Shown piece after piece: positions 1 to 7,681 of a stretch of DNA of 64,000 nt (position 1 is its first letter; every line of letters begins with the position of its first letter). This DNA is from Oscillospiraceae bacterium (lineage in GTDB: Bacteria; Bacillota; Clostridia; Oscillospirales; Oscillospiraceae), in NCBI GenBank assembly GCA_022846075.1, contig AP025582.1, positions 930,001 to 994,000 of the forward strand. Reading direction: 5' to 3'. The notes below the pieces were generated by a model. The model worked only from the letters and a program-made list of their open reading frames with translations. It was not told the origin of the DNA and did not search any database. The position numbers were made by a program, and so were the translations under genes.

Positions 1-18
1 CTGGCGGAAGAGCTGTGA
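1..18 (+). CDS. possible 3' end of an upstream gene
   Basis: The first 18 bases read as five codons (Leu-Ala-Glu-Glu-Leu) and a TGA stop, directly followed by an intrinsic terminator. This fits the tail of a plus-strand gene that starts outside the window. Too little is present to identify it, and the frame is inferred only from the stop-plus-terminator arrangement. Confidence 0.35.
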   Translation: MAEEL

Positions 19-51
19 AAAAAGGGCACACGCTGTGATTCGTGCCCTTTT
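19..51 (+). terminator. intrinsic terminator
   Basis: GGGCAC at 24-29 pairs with GTGCCC at 42-47 and is followed by TTTT. It is preceded by an A-run, so it could work in both directions. Confidence 0.6.
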
Positions 52-87
52 CCCGCCACGGCCGGGCGTTTCTCGCCGGATTTCCGT

Positions 88-115
88 TTGCAAACGTCCC
101 GGCATGTGCTATACT
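88..115 (+). promoter_or_regulatory. sigma-A promoter for the nucleotidyltransferase operon
   Basis: TTGCAA at 88-93, a 16-nt spacer and TATACT at 110-115 with an upstream TG (extended -10). It lies about 40 nt before the start codon at 157. Confidence 0.55.
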
Positions 116-156
116 AAAGCATCAGAACCAACATCGAAACAAAGGGGACATACCAC

Positions 157-909
157 ATGAGTGAAGCGCTGAAAGCGGTTGTTCTGGCCGCGGGAAAAGG
201 CACCCGTCTGCGGGCCGACGGAGTGGACCTGCCCAAGGTCCTGCGCCTGGCCAACGGGAAGCCTCTGCTGTCCTATGTGCTGGACGACATCTCTTTCCTG
301 CCCAGGGAGGATACCATATTGGTGGTGGGATACGAGGGGGAGAAGGTCCTCTCCGCCTTTCCCGGCTATCCCCATGTCCACCAGTGCCCCCAGCTGGGGA
401 CCGGGCACGCCGTCCAGTGCGCCCAGTGCGCCCTGGAGGGCTTCGAGGGCCACGTGCTGATCTGTTACGGGGATATGCCGCTTCTGGGCCGGAAGGCCTA
501 CGAGAAGCTGCTGGCCGCCCACCTGGCCGAGGGCAACGCCTGCACGCTGATGGCGGGGGTGGCCGACCGGCCCCTGCCCTACGGCCGGATCATCCGGGAC
601 GCCCAGGGGGGCTTTTCCCGCATCGTGGAGGACAAGGACTGCAGCGAGGAAGAGCGGCAGGTAAAGGAGCTCAACGCCGGGGTCTACGTCTTTAAATCCC
701 AAGAGCTGTGGCGGGCCCTCACCACCCTGCGGCCCAACAACGCCCAGGGGGAATACTACCTGACGGACGCCCCCGTGTGGCTGCTCAAGGAGGGGGAGAA
801 GGTGGGCGTCTGCGCCGCCTGCACCCCGGAGGAGATGCTGGGGGTCAACACCGTGGAGCAGCTCCAGCAGGTGGAGGAATTTTTGAAAAAGCGGGAGGAT
901 AAGGCATGA
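157..909 (+). CDS. GlmU-like nucleotidyltransferase lacking the acyltransferase domain
   Basis: A 250-residue nucleotidyltransferase of the GlmU uridylyltransferase type. It shows the signature LAAGKGTRLR near residues 10-19, a PKVL lysine, QLGTGHAVQ near residue 80, GDMPLL for metal and nucleotide binding, YGRI, and GEYYLTD followed by GVNT near the C-terminus. It is expected to condense a sugar-1-phosphate with UTP. Bifunctional GlmU is about 450 residues and carries a left-handed beta-helix acetyltransferase. That part is absent here, so the protein is either a monofunctional UDP-GlcNAc pyrophosphorylase or a related sugar nucleotidyltransferase. The start is supported by AAAGGGGA ten bases upstream. 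The stop overlaps the next gene by 4 nt, indicating translational coupling. The exact sugar substrate cannot be read from the sequence. Confidence 0.8.
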   Translation: MSEALKAVVLAAGKGTRLRADGVDLPKVLRLANGKPLLSYVLDDISFLPREDTILVVGYEGEKVLSAFPGYPHVHQCPQLGTGHAVQCAQCALEGFEGHVLICYGDMPLLGRKAYEKLLAAHLAEGNACTLMAGVADRPLPYGRIIRDAQGGFSRIVEDKDCSEEERQVKELNAGVYVFKSQELWRALTTLRPNNAQGEYYLTDAPVWLLKEGEKVGVCAACTPEEMLGVNTVEQLQQVEEFLKKREDKA

Positions 910-1712
910 ACGTTTTTATCAGCGCCGATATCGAGGGCACCTGCGGCATCGCCGACTGGGCGGAGACCGAGCGCTCCACCCCCCGGGACTATACCCCCTT
1001 TCAAAAGCAGATGACCCGGGAGGTCCGGGCCGCCTGTGACGGGGCCGCAGCCGGGGGCGCGGGCCAGATCTTCGTCAAGGACGCCCACGACTCCGCCCGG
1101 AACATCGACCCCGTTGCCCTCCCCGAGTGCGCCCGGATGATGCGGGGGTGGACGGGGGACCCCCTCAGTATGATGAGCGGGCTGGACTGCGGGGACTACG
1201 GCGCGGTGCTGTTCACCGGCTACCACGCCTGGGCCTCCAGCGGGGGCAACCCCCTCAGCCATACCATGAACCTCAGAAACGAGTTCGTCACCCTCAACGG
1301 CATCCGCATGAGCGAGTTCATGATGAACGCCTACACCGCCGGCTACTACGGCGTGCCCGTTGTGTTCCTCTCCGGGGACAAGGCCCTGTGCGACTTCGCC
1401 GAGGAGTTCATCCCCGGCATCGTCACCGTGCCGGTGAACGAGGGGAGAGGGGGGGCGGTGGTCTCCATGCACCCCGACGCCGCCGTGAAGGCCATCAAGG
1501 AGGGGGCGAAGAAGGGCGTGAAGAACGCCAAGAACTGCCTGGTGACGCTGCCCGACTTCTTTGAGATGACCGTCCGCTTCAAGGAGCACACCACGGCCTA
1601 TTCCAAGAGCTTTTATCCCGGCGCCAGCCTGGAGGACGAGAAGAACGTGTGCTTCGCCTCCGACGACTGGTTCGAGATGCTCCGCTTCAGCCATTTTGTC
1701 CTCAGCGACTAA
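906..1712 (+). CDS. M55 family metallopeptidase (DppA-like D-aminopeptidase)
   Basis: A 268-residue protein opening with FISADIEGTCGI, the hallmark of M55 D-aminopeptidases such as Bacillus DppA. Metal ligands characteristic of the family are visible: Asp8 and Glu10 in the N-terminal motif, His61 in KDAHDS, His107 in TGYHAW and His119 near LSHT. The likely catalytic glutamate is in NGIRMSEF (Glu137). The family forms ring-shaped zinc decamers that release N-terminal D-amino acids from peptides, often D-Ala peptides from the cell wall. It overlaps the upstream nucleotidyltransferase by 4 nt (ATGA), so the two are probably co-expressed. The pairing suggests peptidoglycan recycling, which is an inference. 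No signal peptide is present. Confidence 0.88.
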   Translation: MNVFISADIEGTCGIADWAETERSTPRDYTPFQKQMTREVRAACDGAAAGGAGQIFVKDAHDSARNIDPVALPECARMMRGWTGDPLSMMSGLDCGDYGAVLFTGYHAWASSGGNPLSHTMNLRNEFVTLNGIRMSEFMMNAYTAGYYGVPVVFLSGDKALCDFAEEFIPGIVTVPVNEGRGGAVVSMHPDAAVKAIKEGAKKGVKNAKNCLVTLPDFFEMTVRFKEHTTAYSKSFYPGASLEDEKNVCFASDDWFEMLRFSHFVLSD

Positions 1713-1725
1713 GAAAGGAAGGACT

Positions 1726-2475
1726 ATGGAGGCTAACGAACTGCGCCTGGCCGTCCTCATCGACGCCGACAATGCCCCCCGCACCGCCCTCAAAGAGATC
1801 CTGGGGGAGTGCGTCAAATATGGCACCCCCACCATCAAGCGCATCTACGGGGACTGGACCATGAACAACATGGACTCCTGGAAGCCCCTGCTGCTGGAGA
1901 ACGCCATCATCCCCATCCAGCAGTACGGCTACACCACCGGGAAGAACTCCACCGATTCGGCCATGATCATCGACGCCATGGACGTGCTGTACTCCGGGCG
2001 GGTGGACGGCTTCGTGCTGGTATCCAGCGACTCCGACTTTACCCGGCTGGCCCTGCGGCTTCGGGAGGCTGGGATGAAGGTCTACGGCATCGGGGAGAAA
2101 AAGACCCCCGCCCCCTTCATTGTGGCCTGTGACAAGTTCATCTACGTGGAGGTCATCCGGGGCAAGGGCGAGGAGAAGCCCGAGGAGAAGGAGGCCCCCG
2201 CCCCCGCTCCCGCCGCCCGGAAGGCGGTGCCCCAGAAGATCGTGCGGCTCATCGCCGCCAGCATCCAGGATGTATCCGACGAGGACGGCTGGGCCTTCAT
2301 GGGGGAGCTGGGCAACGTGCTGCCCAAGAAACAGCCGGACTTTGACCCCCGGAACTACGGCTTTGACAAGCTGACGACGATGGTGAAGTCCATCGACCGC
2401 TTTGAGATCGACGCCCGCCCCACCAGCGCCCCCCACGTCAAGCACATCTACGTCCGGGACAAGCGGCAGCGGTGA
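1726..2475 (+). CDS. NYN domain protein with C-terminal OST-HTH/LOTUS domain
   Basis: A 249-residue protein. The N-terminal ~140 residues form a NYN (PIN-like nuclease) domain with acidic motifs LIDADNAP, STDSAMIIDAMD and VSSDSDFTRLA, the usual metal-binding aspartates. A charged, Pro/Ala-rich linker near residues 145-165 leads to a LOTUS/OST-HTH-like domain of about 75 residues, a fold that binds RNA. The combination suggests an RNA-processing or RNA-binding factor, but no bacterial substrate is established. ATG at 1726 is preferred over an upstream in-frame start because AAAGGAAGG sits immediately before it. It follows the M55 gene after 13 nt and is probably the last gene of that operon. 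Confidence 0.82.
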   Translation: MEANELRLAVLIDADNAPRTALKEILGECVKYGTPTIKRIYGDWTMNNMDSWKPLLLENAIIPIQQYGYTTGKNSTDSAMIIDAMDVLYSGRVDGFVLVSSDSDFTRLALRLREAGMKVYGIGEKKTPAPFIVACDKFIYVEVIRGKGEEKPEEKEAPAPAPAARKAVPQKIVRLIAASIQDVSDEDGWAFMGELGNVLPKKQPDFDPRNYGFDKLTTMVKSIDRFEIDARPTSAPHVKHIYVRDKRQR

Positions 2476-2524
2476 CCCTGTTTTCAAAGGCCGTGTGTGT
2501 CGGCCTGTGATAAAATAGAGAGCA

Positions 2525-2685
2525 GGCCTTGCTTGAAAAATATCAACATACCCAAACGGCGGGTCTTTTCCCGCTGTGCCGCCCCGATTTTCCTTGAAAT
2601 CCACCCGGGATTCCCGCGAAAAATCGGCTTGCCCAACGAAAAAATCCCTCGCCGTTGGGTACGTTGCCATTTATCAAACAAGGCC
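2525..2685. repeat. 161-nt long imperfect palindrome (MITE-like element or long hairpin)
   Basis: The outer arms GGCCTTGcTTGAaAAAT and its complement (ending CAAACAAGGCC at 2685) match over about 37 nt. The match continues through CCCAAACGGCG against CGCCGTTGGG and CCGATTTT against AAAATCGG, to a centre near 2605 (AATCC/GGATT). Nearly the whole element folds on itself. No coding potential is evident. It fills most of the gap between the NYN gene and the following small gene, ending 17 nt before that start codon. Confidence 0.65.
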
Positions 2686-2701
2686 CAGAGAGAAAGGAAG
2701 A

Positions 2702-3136
2702 ATGAGAATGACACAAGCACCTGGAAGAGGCCTTTTGAAGGTCACCGGCATTATTTACATCATCCTGTCCGCCCTGGGCCTGATCGGCACTTTGATGACC
2801 CTGGCGGGCGGCGGCCTGCTGGCCGCCACCGGGGCCCCCATGGGCGCCGTCTTGGGCGCGGTCTTTATCGTGGCAGCCATCATCTCCCTGGCTCAGGGGG
2901 TATTCGGCCTCATCATGGGCATCCTGGGCGTGCAGAACTGCGACAAGCTGGAGAAGGCCGGCACCTGCTTTGTCCTGGGCATGATCGTGGTGGTCCTGGG
3001 GGCTATCGGCCTGGTGGGCAACCTGCTGGGCCGCGCCGACGGGGCCACCATCTTCGGCAACCTGCTGGGCCTGGTCATCCCCGTCCTATACACCGTAGGG
3101 GCTTACAAGAACAAGGAGTTTGCCCGGAGCATGTGA
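2702..3136 (+). CDS. small integral membrane protein of unknown function
   Basis: A 144-residue, strongly hydrophobic protein with about four predicted membrane segments: residues 12-37, 45-75, 84-105 and 115-132. A short polar loop (QNCDKLEKAG) lies in the middle. It resembles small DUF4064-like or tetraspan proteins of Firmicutes, but I do not recognise a defined family. ATG 2702 has AGAAAGGAAG just upstream. It stands alone between the long palindrome and a strong terminator, so it is probably monocistronic or read from the upstream operon through the hairpin. Confidence 0.6.
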   Translation: MRMTQAPGRGLLKVTGIIYIILSALGLIGTLMTLAGGGLLAATGAPMGAVLGAVFIVAAIISLAQGVFGLIMGILGVQNCDKLEKAGTCFVLGMIVVVLGAIGLVGNLLGRADGATIFGNLLGLVIPVLYTVGAYKNKEFARSM

Positions 3137-3150
3137 CCGCAAATAAAAAC

Positions 3151-3182
3151 CGGCGTACCCGTAACGGGTACGCCGATTTTTT
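3151..3182 (+). terminator. intrinsic terminator
   Basis: CGGCGTACCC at 3151-3160 pairs with GGGTACGCCG at 3166-3175 and is followed by ATTTTTT. It closes the first operon and faces the convergent DUF4179 gene. Confidence 0.85.
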
Positions 3183-3206
3183 GTCCTGCGCGGGGAAGCT
3201 GTCCTC

Positions 3207-4466
3207 TTAAAAAAGCTCTAACACCGTGTCGCAGGGTGTCCCGCGGCTATACCAGAGGGGCAGGGTCAGGAATTGGTCGCCGCAGTTTTCCAGGAGGACG
3301 TAGATGTGCTCGATGTTTTCGTCCTCCTGGTCGGTCCAGAAGCCGCAGCCCGAGCTGTCGTATCCCTCTGTGGAGAAGAAGGGGATGGAGCCGCCGGTCT
3401 TTTCCAGGGTGAACTCCAGCCGCCACCCGCCGCCCTCCCGGACGGCGGACCAGTCCAGCACATAGCCCGGCAGGTTTTCCGCCCGGTGGGCCGGGATGTC
3501 CAGGGTCATCACGTCCCGGCCCTGGTCCAGCCACCTGGCCCCGGTGATGTGGAGCTTGAGGTGTTCTCCGCTGCCGAAATAGGCACTCTCCAGCCGGTAA
3601 TGGCCGGTAAAGGGCGTGTCCTCTCCCGCCTCGTGGAAGGAAGAGATGCCGTTGAGGATCCCGTCGTACCGGGTCCCCCGCTCGTCCTCCAGGTAGAAGT
3701 CCAGCCCCGTGAGCCAGGCGGTGTTCCCCTGGTGGTCGCTGAAGTCCAGCTGGGCGTGGGTCGGATTGAGGATGAGCCGGTCCAGGGTGATGGTCTGGCC
3801 GTCCAGGTCAAAGGTTTTCCCCACTTCCACGGTCCGCCCGCTCTCCAGGAAGGGACGCTCCAGGGACAGGGAAACCCGGAACTGGGCGAGGACCTCTCCG
3901 TCCGGCTGGTCGTCGGGCGTGACCTGGTAGAGGAAGGTCAGCTCCTGGGGGGTGGTCCCCCCGGCAAAGTCCACCGTAAAGTATTGCAGCTCGCCCGGCC
4001 GGGCGTCCAGGTCGTCCAGGGTGGCGGAATAGCCGAGCTGGGAGCCGTCTCCGGGAAAGACCCGGTACAGCCATCCGTGGCCCTCACTGACGGTGAGGAA
4101 CACGTTCACCCGGTGCTCGTCGGCCACCGCGCAGTAGAGCTTCAGGGTGATGCCGTTTTCCGTGTACTCCTGGTCCAGGATTTGGTAGTAGCTGCTCTCC
4201 AGGGCCGCTTTCAGGCTGGGGTCCTGGGCCGCCGCCGCCGTCAGCCCCCGCAGGAGGGGCACCTGTCCGCAGGCCAGGGCAAAGGGGATGGAGGTGTTCA
4301 CCAACAGTACGAAAGCCGCCGCGATCCCCGCCAAAGACGCCGCGGGGATGCCGAGGATCTTCCCTCTGCGCCCGGCCCGGCGGCGCCTGGCCCGCCGGAG
4401 GGTGTCCTCCAGGGCGGGGGGAGGGGTCAGGGCCATGAGCTCTTCCAGTTCATCCGTTCGGTTCAT
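3207..4466 (-). CDS. DUF4179 domain protein, probable anti-sigma factor
   Basis: A 419-residue single-pass membrane protein. A short cytosolic N-terminus (about 35 residues, rich in arginine) precedes one membrane segment near residues 38-62, then a large extracytoplasmic region containing a DUF4179-type domain. Proteins of this layout are encoded directly after ECF-type sigma factors in Clostridia and are thought to sequester them, releasing them on an envelope signal. Here the start overlaps the sigma factor gene by 17 nt, so the two are translationally coupled. The signal sensed is unknown. Confidence 0.75.
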   Translation of the reverse strand: MNRTDELEELMALTPPPALEDTLRRARRRRAGRRGKILGIPAASLAGIAAAFVLLVNTSIPFALACGQVPLLRGLTAAAAQDPSLKAALESSYYQILDQEYTENGITLKLYCAVADEHRVNVFLTVSEGHGWLYRVFPGDGSQLGYSATLDDLDARPGELQYFTVDFAGGTTPQELTFLYQVTPDDQPDGEVLAQFRVSLSLERPFLESGRTVEVGKTFDLDGQTITLDRLILNPTHAQLDFSDHQGNTAWLTGLDFYLEDERGTRYDGILNGISSFHEAGEDTPFTGHYRLESAYFGSGEHLKLHITGARWLDQGRDVMTLDIPAHRAENLPGYVLDWSAVREGGGWRLEFTLEKTGGSIPFFSTEGYDSSGCGFWTDQEDENIEHIYVLLENCGDQFLTLPLWYSRGTPCDTVLELF

Positions 4467-4932
4467 ATGTCTCCTCCTCCGTCAGCTCTAATTTCAAAAG
4501 GGCCAGCGCCCGCCGCTGGCGGCTGGCCGCCGTCCCCTGGGGGATGCCCAGGGCCCTGGCCGTCTGGGCCAGAGTGAGGCCGGTGAAGTACCGCAGGACC
4601 ACCACCTGTCTGAGCTCGGCGGGCAGACGTTGGATGGCCTCTTTCAGGGGGAGGGCGTCAAATTCCTCCGCCGCCGTCTCGGGCAGTGCCTCCACCGCCA
4701 GCTCCCGCTTTCGCCGCCGCAGCTCGTCGGTGCAGACGTTGATGAGGATGCGGCCCATCCAGGTGGAGAAGAACTCCTCCTGGCGCAGACGCCCGTGGGA
4801 CAGCAGGCCTTTGTAGACCGCCTCATCCACCGCGTCCACCGCCGCGGATTCCCCGCCCAGATACAGAAGGGCGGTTCGGTAGAGCCTGGGCTTCAGCGCT
4901 TCTGCCCGGGCGCAGTATTCCGTTTCCGTCAT
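4450..4932 (-). CDS. ECF-type RNA polymerase sigma factor
   Basis: A 160-residue sigma-70 family protein containing only regions 2 and 4. Region 2 includes the FFSTWMGRILINVCTDELRRR segment. Region 4 has LPAELRQVVVLRYFTGLTLAQTARALGIPQGTAASR, a helix-turn-helix of the ECF type. AGGAGGAAGGTCC precedes the ATG. It forms a two-gene operon with the overlapping DUF4179 protein, the standard sigma/anti-sigma arrangement. Its regulon cannot be deduced, and no clear copy of a self-recognised promoter was identified upstream. Confidence 0.85.
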   Translation of the reverse strand: MTETEYCARAEALKPRLYRTALLYLGGESAAVDAVDEAVYKGLLSHGRLRQEEFFSTWMGRILINVCTDELRRRKRELAVEALPETAAEEFDALPLKEAIQRLPAELRQVVVLRYFTGLTLAQTARALGIPQGTAASRQRRALALLKLELTEEETYEPNG

Positions 4933-4992
4933 GGACCTTCCTCCTCTCTTCGCCCGTTAGACGCCCGGGGGAGCTCTTTTTATCACGGGTGC

Positions 4993-5032
4993 AGAAAAAA
5001 GTTTGGGCCGCCGGGAGGGCGGCCCAAACTTG
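4993..5032 (-). terminator. intrinsic terminator for the membrane protein gene
   Basis: On the minus strand, AAGTTTGGGCCGCC pairs with GGCGGCCCAAACTT around a 5-nt loop and ends in a run of Ts. It lies directly after the stop codon of the gene at 5034. Confidence 0.88.
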
Positions 5033-5033
5033 G

Positions 5034-6473
5034 TCACAGGGTTTGGTGGATGGCGGTTTCTTTCCGGGGGGCGGCCGAGCCGGTGACCCCTTCCCCGGTG
5101 TTGGGGTCTACCACGGAGCGGACCCCGTCCGCGGCGAAGAGGGTGAGGAGCACCACGCACACTGCCCCGGCGGTCTTGGGGGGGATCCGGTCATACCACT
5201 GGCCCAGCATGGGGGCGATCAGGTAGATGGCGGCGCAGCAGCCCACGCCGAAGACCAGGGCCCCCTCCAGGCACACCCGGCCGTTCAGGTTGAGGAAGTA
5301 ACCGCTGTAATCCCACCAGCGCAGGCCGGTGGCCGCTTCCAGCACCCAGCTGGTGGCGTACTCGATGGCGGTGCACAGCACGGTGGAGAGAAGGAAGGTG
5401 AGCCCCGGCCGGTGGAACCATTTCCGCAGGAGCAGGAGCACCAGCACCCCGCCGGTGCCGTAGATAGGCAGCCAGGGTCCCAGCATGGTGCCCCGGTTCA
5501 CCAGCTGGCCGGTCTGGACCAGGTGGAAGCCCACCTCCCAGATCCAGCCGATGCCGGAGAAGGTGAAGAAAAAGAGGATATAGTCGGGCAGAGGGTATTT
5601 TTCCCGAATGGGGAACTTGGGCGGGGAGGGGAGGACGATCTCCCGGCCCATGGGCTGGAAGGCGGGCACGGCCTCCAGCCGGACGGGGAAGGCGTTTTCC
5701 GGCAGGGCGGCGCGGAGGGCCATATAGGCCTGGGCCTCCGCCGAGAGGATATAGGAGTTGGCCCAGAAAATGCCGCTGAGACCCAGGGTGAAGCAGGAGA
5801 GGATCCGCCAGGGGATGAGGGTCAGGTCAAAGAGAAACATCCGCCACCGGTTGCCCTTCATCATCTGTTTGGAGAGGAGAAAGACCTCTTTCCGGCTCAG
5901 GTCGGACCGCTCGGCCAGCAGATAGGGCACCATGCGGTAGGTGTAGTCGGCGATGATGCCGGGGATGACGAGAAGGTAAAGGGCCCACACGAAGGCGTCC
6001 CGGCAGAACATGACCCACACGGTGTGGAGCCACCGCTTCTCCCGGATGGGGGCGAAGAGCTCGCCGAAGTCCGCCTTCTCCGTTTGGTTGCGCAGGAAGA
6101 ACCGCCGGGCCCCCACCCGCAGGGGGCCGCCCACCAGGAAGCGGAAGGTGAGCATCACCAGGGCCGCCAGCAGGAAGAGCCCCCCCGCCAGCATTCGGAA
6201 CAGCCAGTCCTGGGAGGTGGTGGCGGCGTCAAAGAGGATGGCCAGCACCAGTCCCGCGGTGTCTCCCGGCGGAGGGGACTCCCCGGCCACGCCGCCCACG
6301 GCCATGAGAAGGGCGCCGTTGGTGACCGAGTCGGCGTTGCGGTGGATGAAGTCCATGGACTCGGTGAACTCGCCCGCCACAAAGCAGACGAGAAAGCAGA
6401 CGATGATGGCGGCCCAGTAATTGCGTTTCAGGCTGGCTCTGGCCTGGCGCTTGAGGGCCTTCCGATCCCACAT
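5034..6473 (-). CDS. DUF975 / putative ABC transporter permease (CmpB-type) membrane protein
   Basis: A 479-residue polytopic membrane protein. The N-terminal ~270 residues resemble DUF975 proteins (start MWDRKALKRQARASLKRNYW, several membrane helices). The C-terminal ~170 residues resemble the putative ABC transporter type IV permease domain (CmpB family), with the motif GWIWEV and the stretch LNLNGRVCLEGALVFGVG. This fusion of two families usually found separately is notable. No ATPase gene is adjacent, so a transporter role is only a family label. The ATG follows GAGGA at suitable spacing. Confidence 0.72.
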   Translation of the reverse strand: MWDRKALKRQARASLKRNYWAAIIVCFLVCFVAGEFTESMDFIHRNADSVTNGALLMAVGGVAGESPPPGDTAGLVLAILFDAATTSQDWLFRMLAGGLFLLAALVMLTFRFLVGGPLRVGARRFFLRNQTEKADFGELFAPIREKRWLHTVWVMFCRDAFVWALYLLVIPGIIADYTYRMVPYLLAERSDLSRKEVFLLSKQMMKGNRWRMFLFDLTLIPWRILSCFTLGLSGIFWANSYILSAEAQAYMALRAALPENAFPVRLEAVPAFQPMGREIVLPSPPKFPIREKYPLPDYILFFFTFSGIGWIWEVGFHLVQTGQLVNRGTMLGPWLPIYGTGGVLVLLLLRKWFHRPGLTFLLSTVLCTAIEYATSWVLEAATGLRWWDYSGYFLNLNGRVCLEGALVFGVGCCAAIYLIAPMLGQWYDRIPPKTAGAVCVVLLTLFAADGVRSVVDPNTGEGVTGSAAPRKETAIHQTL

Positions 6474-6513
6474 AGCAACACGTCCTCTGTCTCAAGATGA
6501 AAAATCGCCTTTT

Positions 6514-6542
6514 AGTTTACCTGATTTTTCCCCTTTGCGCAA
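6514..6542 (-). promoter_or_regulatory. promoter for the DUF975 membrane protein
   Basis: Minus strand: TTGCGC, a 17-nt spacer and TAAACT, about 40 nt upstream of the start. It is back to back with the mutY promoter. Confidence 0.5.
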
Positions 6543-6548
6543 CCACCG

Positions 6549-6577
6549 TTGAAATTTTGGCCGGGACAAAGTATAAT
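6549..6577 (+). promoter_or_regulatory. promoter for mutY
   Basis: TTGAAA at 6549-6554, a 17-nt spacer and a perfect TATAAT at 6572-6577, 33 nt before the mutY start. Confidence 0.75.
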
Positions 6578-6609
6578 AGAACAGACTTTGTAGAAAGAGG
6601 GGGAAGGAT

Positions 6610-7635
6610 ATGAACGAGCTGGAGGCACTTCCCATCCCTCTCCTCACATGGTACCGGGAACACGCCCGGGTTCTCCCCTGGCGCAGCGACCCCACGCCCT
6701 ACCACGTGTGGGTGTCTGAGATCATGCTTCAGCAGACCCGGGTGGCGGCGGTGCTGGACTACTACCGCCGCTTCCTGGAGGCCCTGCCCACGGTGGCCGA
6801 CCTGGCCGCCTGCCCGGCCGACGCGCTCATGAAGCTGTGGCAGGGCCTTGGCTATTACAGCCGAGCCCGGAACCTCCAAAAGGCGGCACGGCAGATCATG
6901 GAGGACTTTGATGGGGTGTTTCCCGGCGAGTACGCCGCCATCCGCTCCCTGGCGGGGGTGGGAGACTACACCGCCGGGGCCATCGCCTCCATCGCCTTCG
7001 GCATCCCCGTCCCCGCGGTGGACGGCAACGTCCTGCGGGTGGTCTCCCGGGTCACCGGCGACCTGCGGGACGTGACGAGGCCCGAGACCAAGAACGCAAT
7101 CCGCCAGGCCCTCATGGATACCATGCCCCAAAACGCGCCGGGGGATTACAACCAGGCGCTGATGGAGCTGGGGGCCACGGTGTGCCTGCCCAACGGCGCG
7201 CCCCTGTGTGAGCAGTGCCCGGCGGGGGAGCTCTGCGCCGCCCGCCGCCTGGACCTGACGGGGGAGATCCCGGTGAAGCCCCCCAAGCGGGAACGCCGGG
7301 TGGAGGAGCGGACGGTCTGGCTGATTTTCCGGGACAAGCGTGTGGCCCTCCGCCGCCGTCCCTCCAAGGGCCTGCTGGCGGGGCTGTGGGAGTATCCCAA
7401 CGCCCTCTCCTCCGAACCCTGTCCCATCCCGGGGCGGATTGAGTTTGCCGGGGCGGGGAAGCACATTTTCACCCATATCGAGTGGCGGATGAAGGCCTAT
7501 ACCGTGGAGGCGGAGAGGGAGGACCTCCCCGAGGGCTGGGTCTGGGCGGACAGGGCCGAACTGGCGAAGGTCTACGCCGTGCCCAACGCCTTCCAGAGCT
7601 TTTCCCATATCGTGGAGGAGTGGCTGCGTCCCTGA
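6610..7635 (+). CDS. mutY: A/G-specific adenine glycosylase
   Basis: A 341-residue base-excision repair glycosylase that removes adenine mispaired with 8-oxoguanine. It contains the catalytic glutamate in SEIMLQQTRV, the helix-hairpin-helix LAGVGDYTAGAI with the aspartate of VDGNVLRV, and four cysteines for a [4Fe-4S] cluster near residues 197-213. The first two cysteines are separated by seven residues, where E. coli MutY has six. A C-terminal NUDIX-like domain (about 230-341) recognises the oxidised base. AGAGGGGGAAGGAT precedes the ATG, and a strong promoter lies just upstream. Confidence 0.93.
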   Translation: MNELEALPIPLLTWYREHARVLPWRSDPTPYHVWVSEIMLQQTRVAAVLDYYRRFLEALPTVADLAACPADALMKLWQGLGYYSRARNLQKAARQIMEDFDGVFPGEYAAIRSLAGVGDYTAGAIASIAFGIPVPAVDGNVLRVVSRVTGDLRDVTRPETKNAIRQALMDTMPQNAPGDYNQALMELGATVCLPNGAPLCEQCPAGELCAARRLDLTGEIPVKPPKRERRVEERTVWLIFRDKRVALRRRPSKGLLAGLWEYPNALSSEPCPIPGRIEFAGAGKHIFTHIEWRMKAYTVEAEREDLPEGWVWADRAELAKVYAVPNAFQSFSHIVEEWLRP

Positions 7636-7681
7636 CCCGGCCAAGCAAAAAAAGACAACTGATGCAAAGGTGGAGAAAGAG

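Noticed and set aside
3273-4577. Long plus-strand open frame opposite the DUF4179 gene
   Set aside because: A by-product of GC-rich codons on the opposite strand: no family features, Pro/Gly/Arg/Val-rich translation and no ribosome site, while the minus-strand protein has clear domain structure. The same applies to the other long antisense frames, for example opposite kdpA, kdpB, kdpD and hppA.
6610-7635. Broken iron-sulfur motif in MutY
   Set aside because: The first spacing is C-x7-C instead of C-x6-C, but all four cysteines are there and the extra residue is, to my recollection, seen in other Clostridia and Bacteroidetes MutY proteins.
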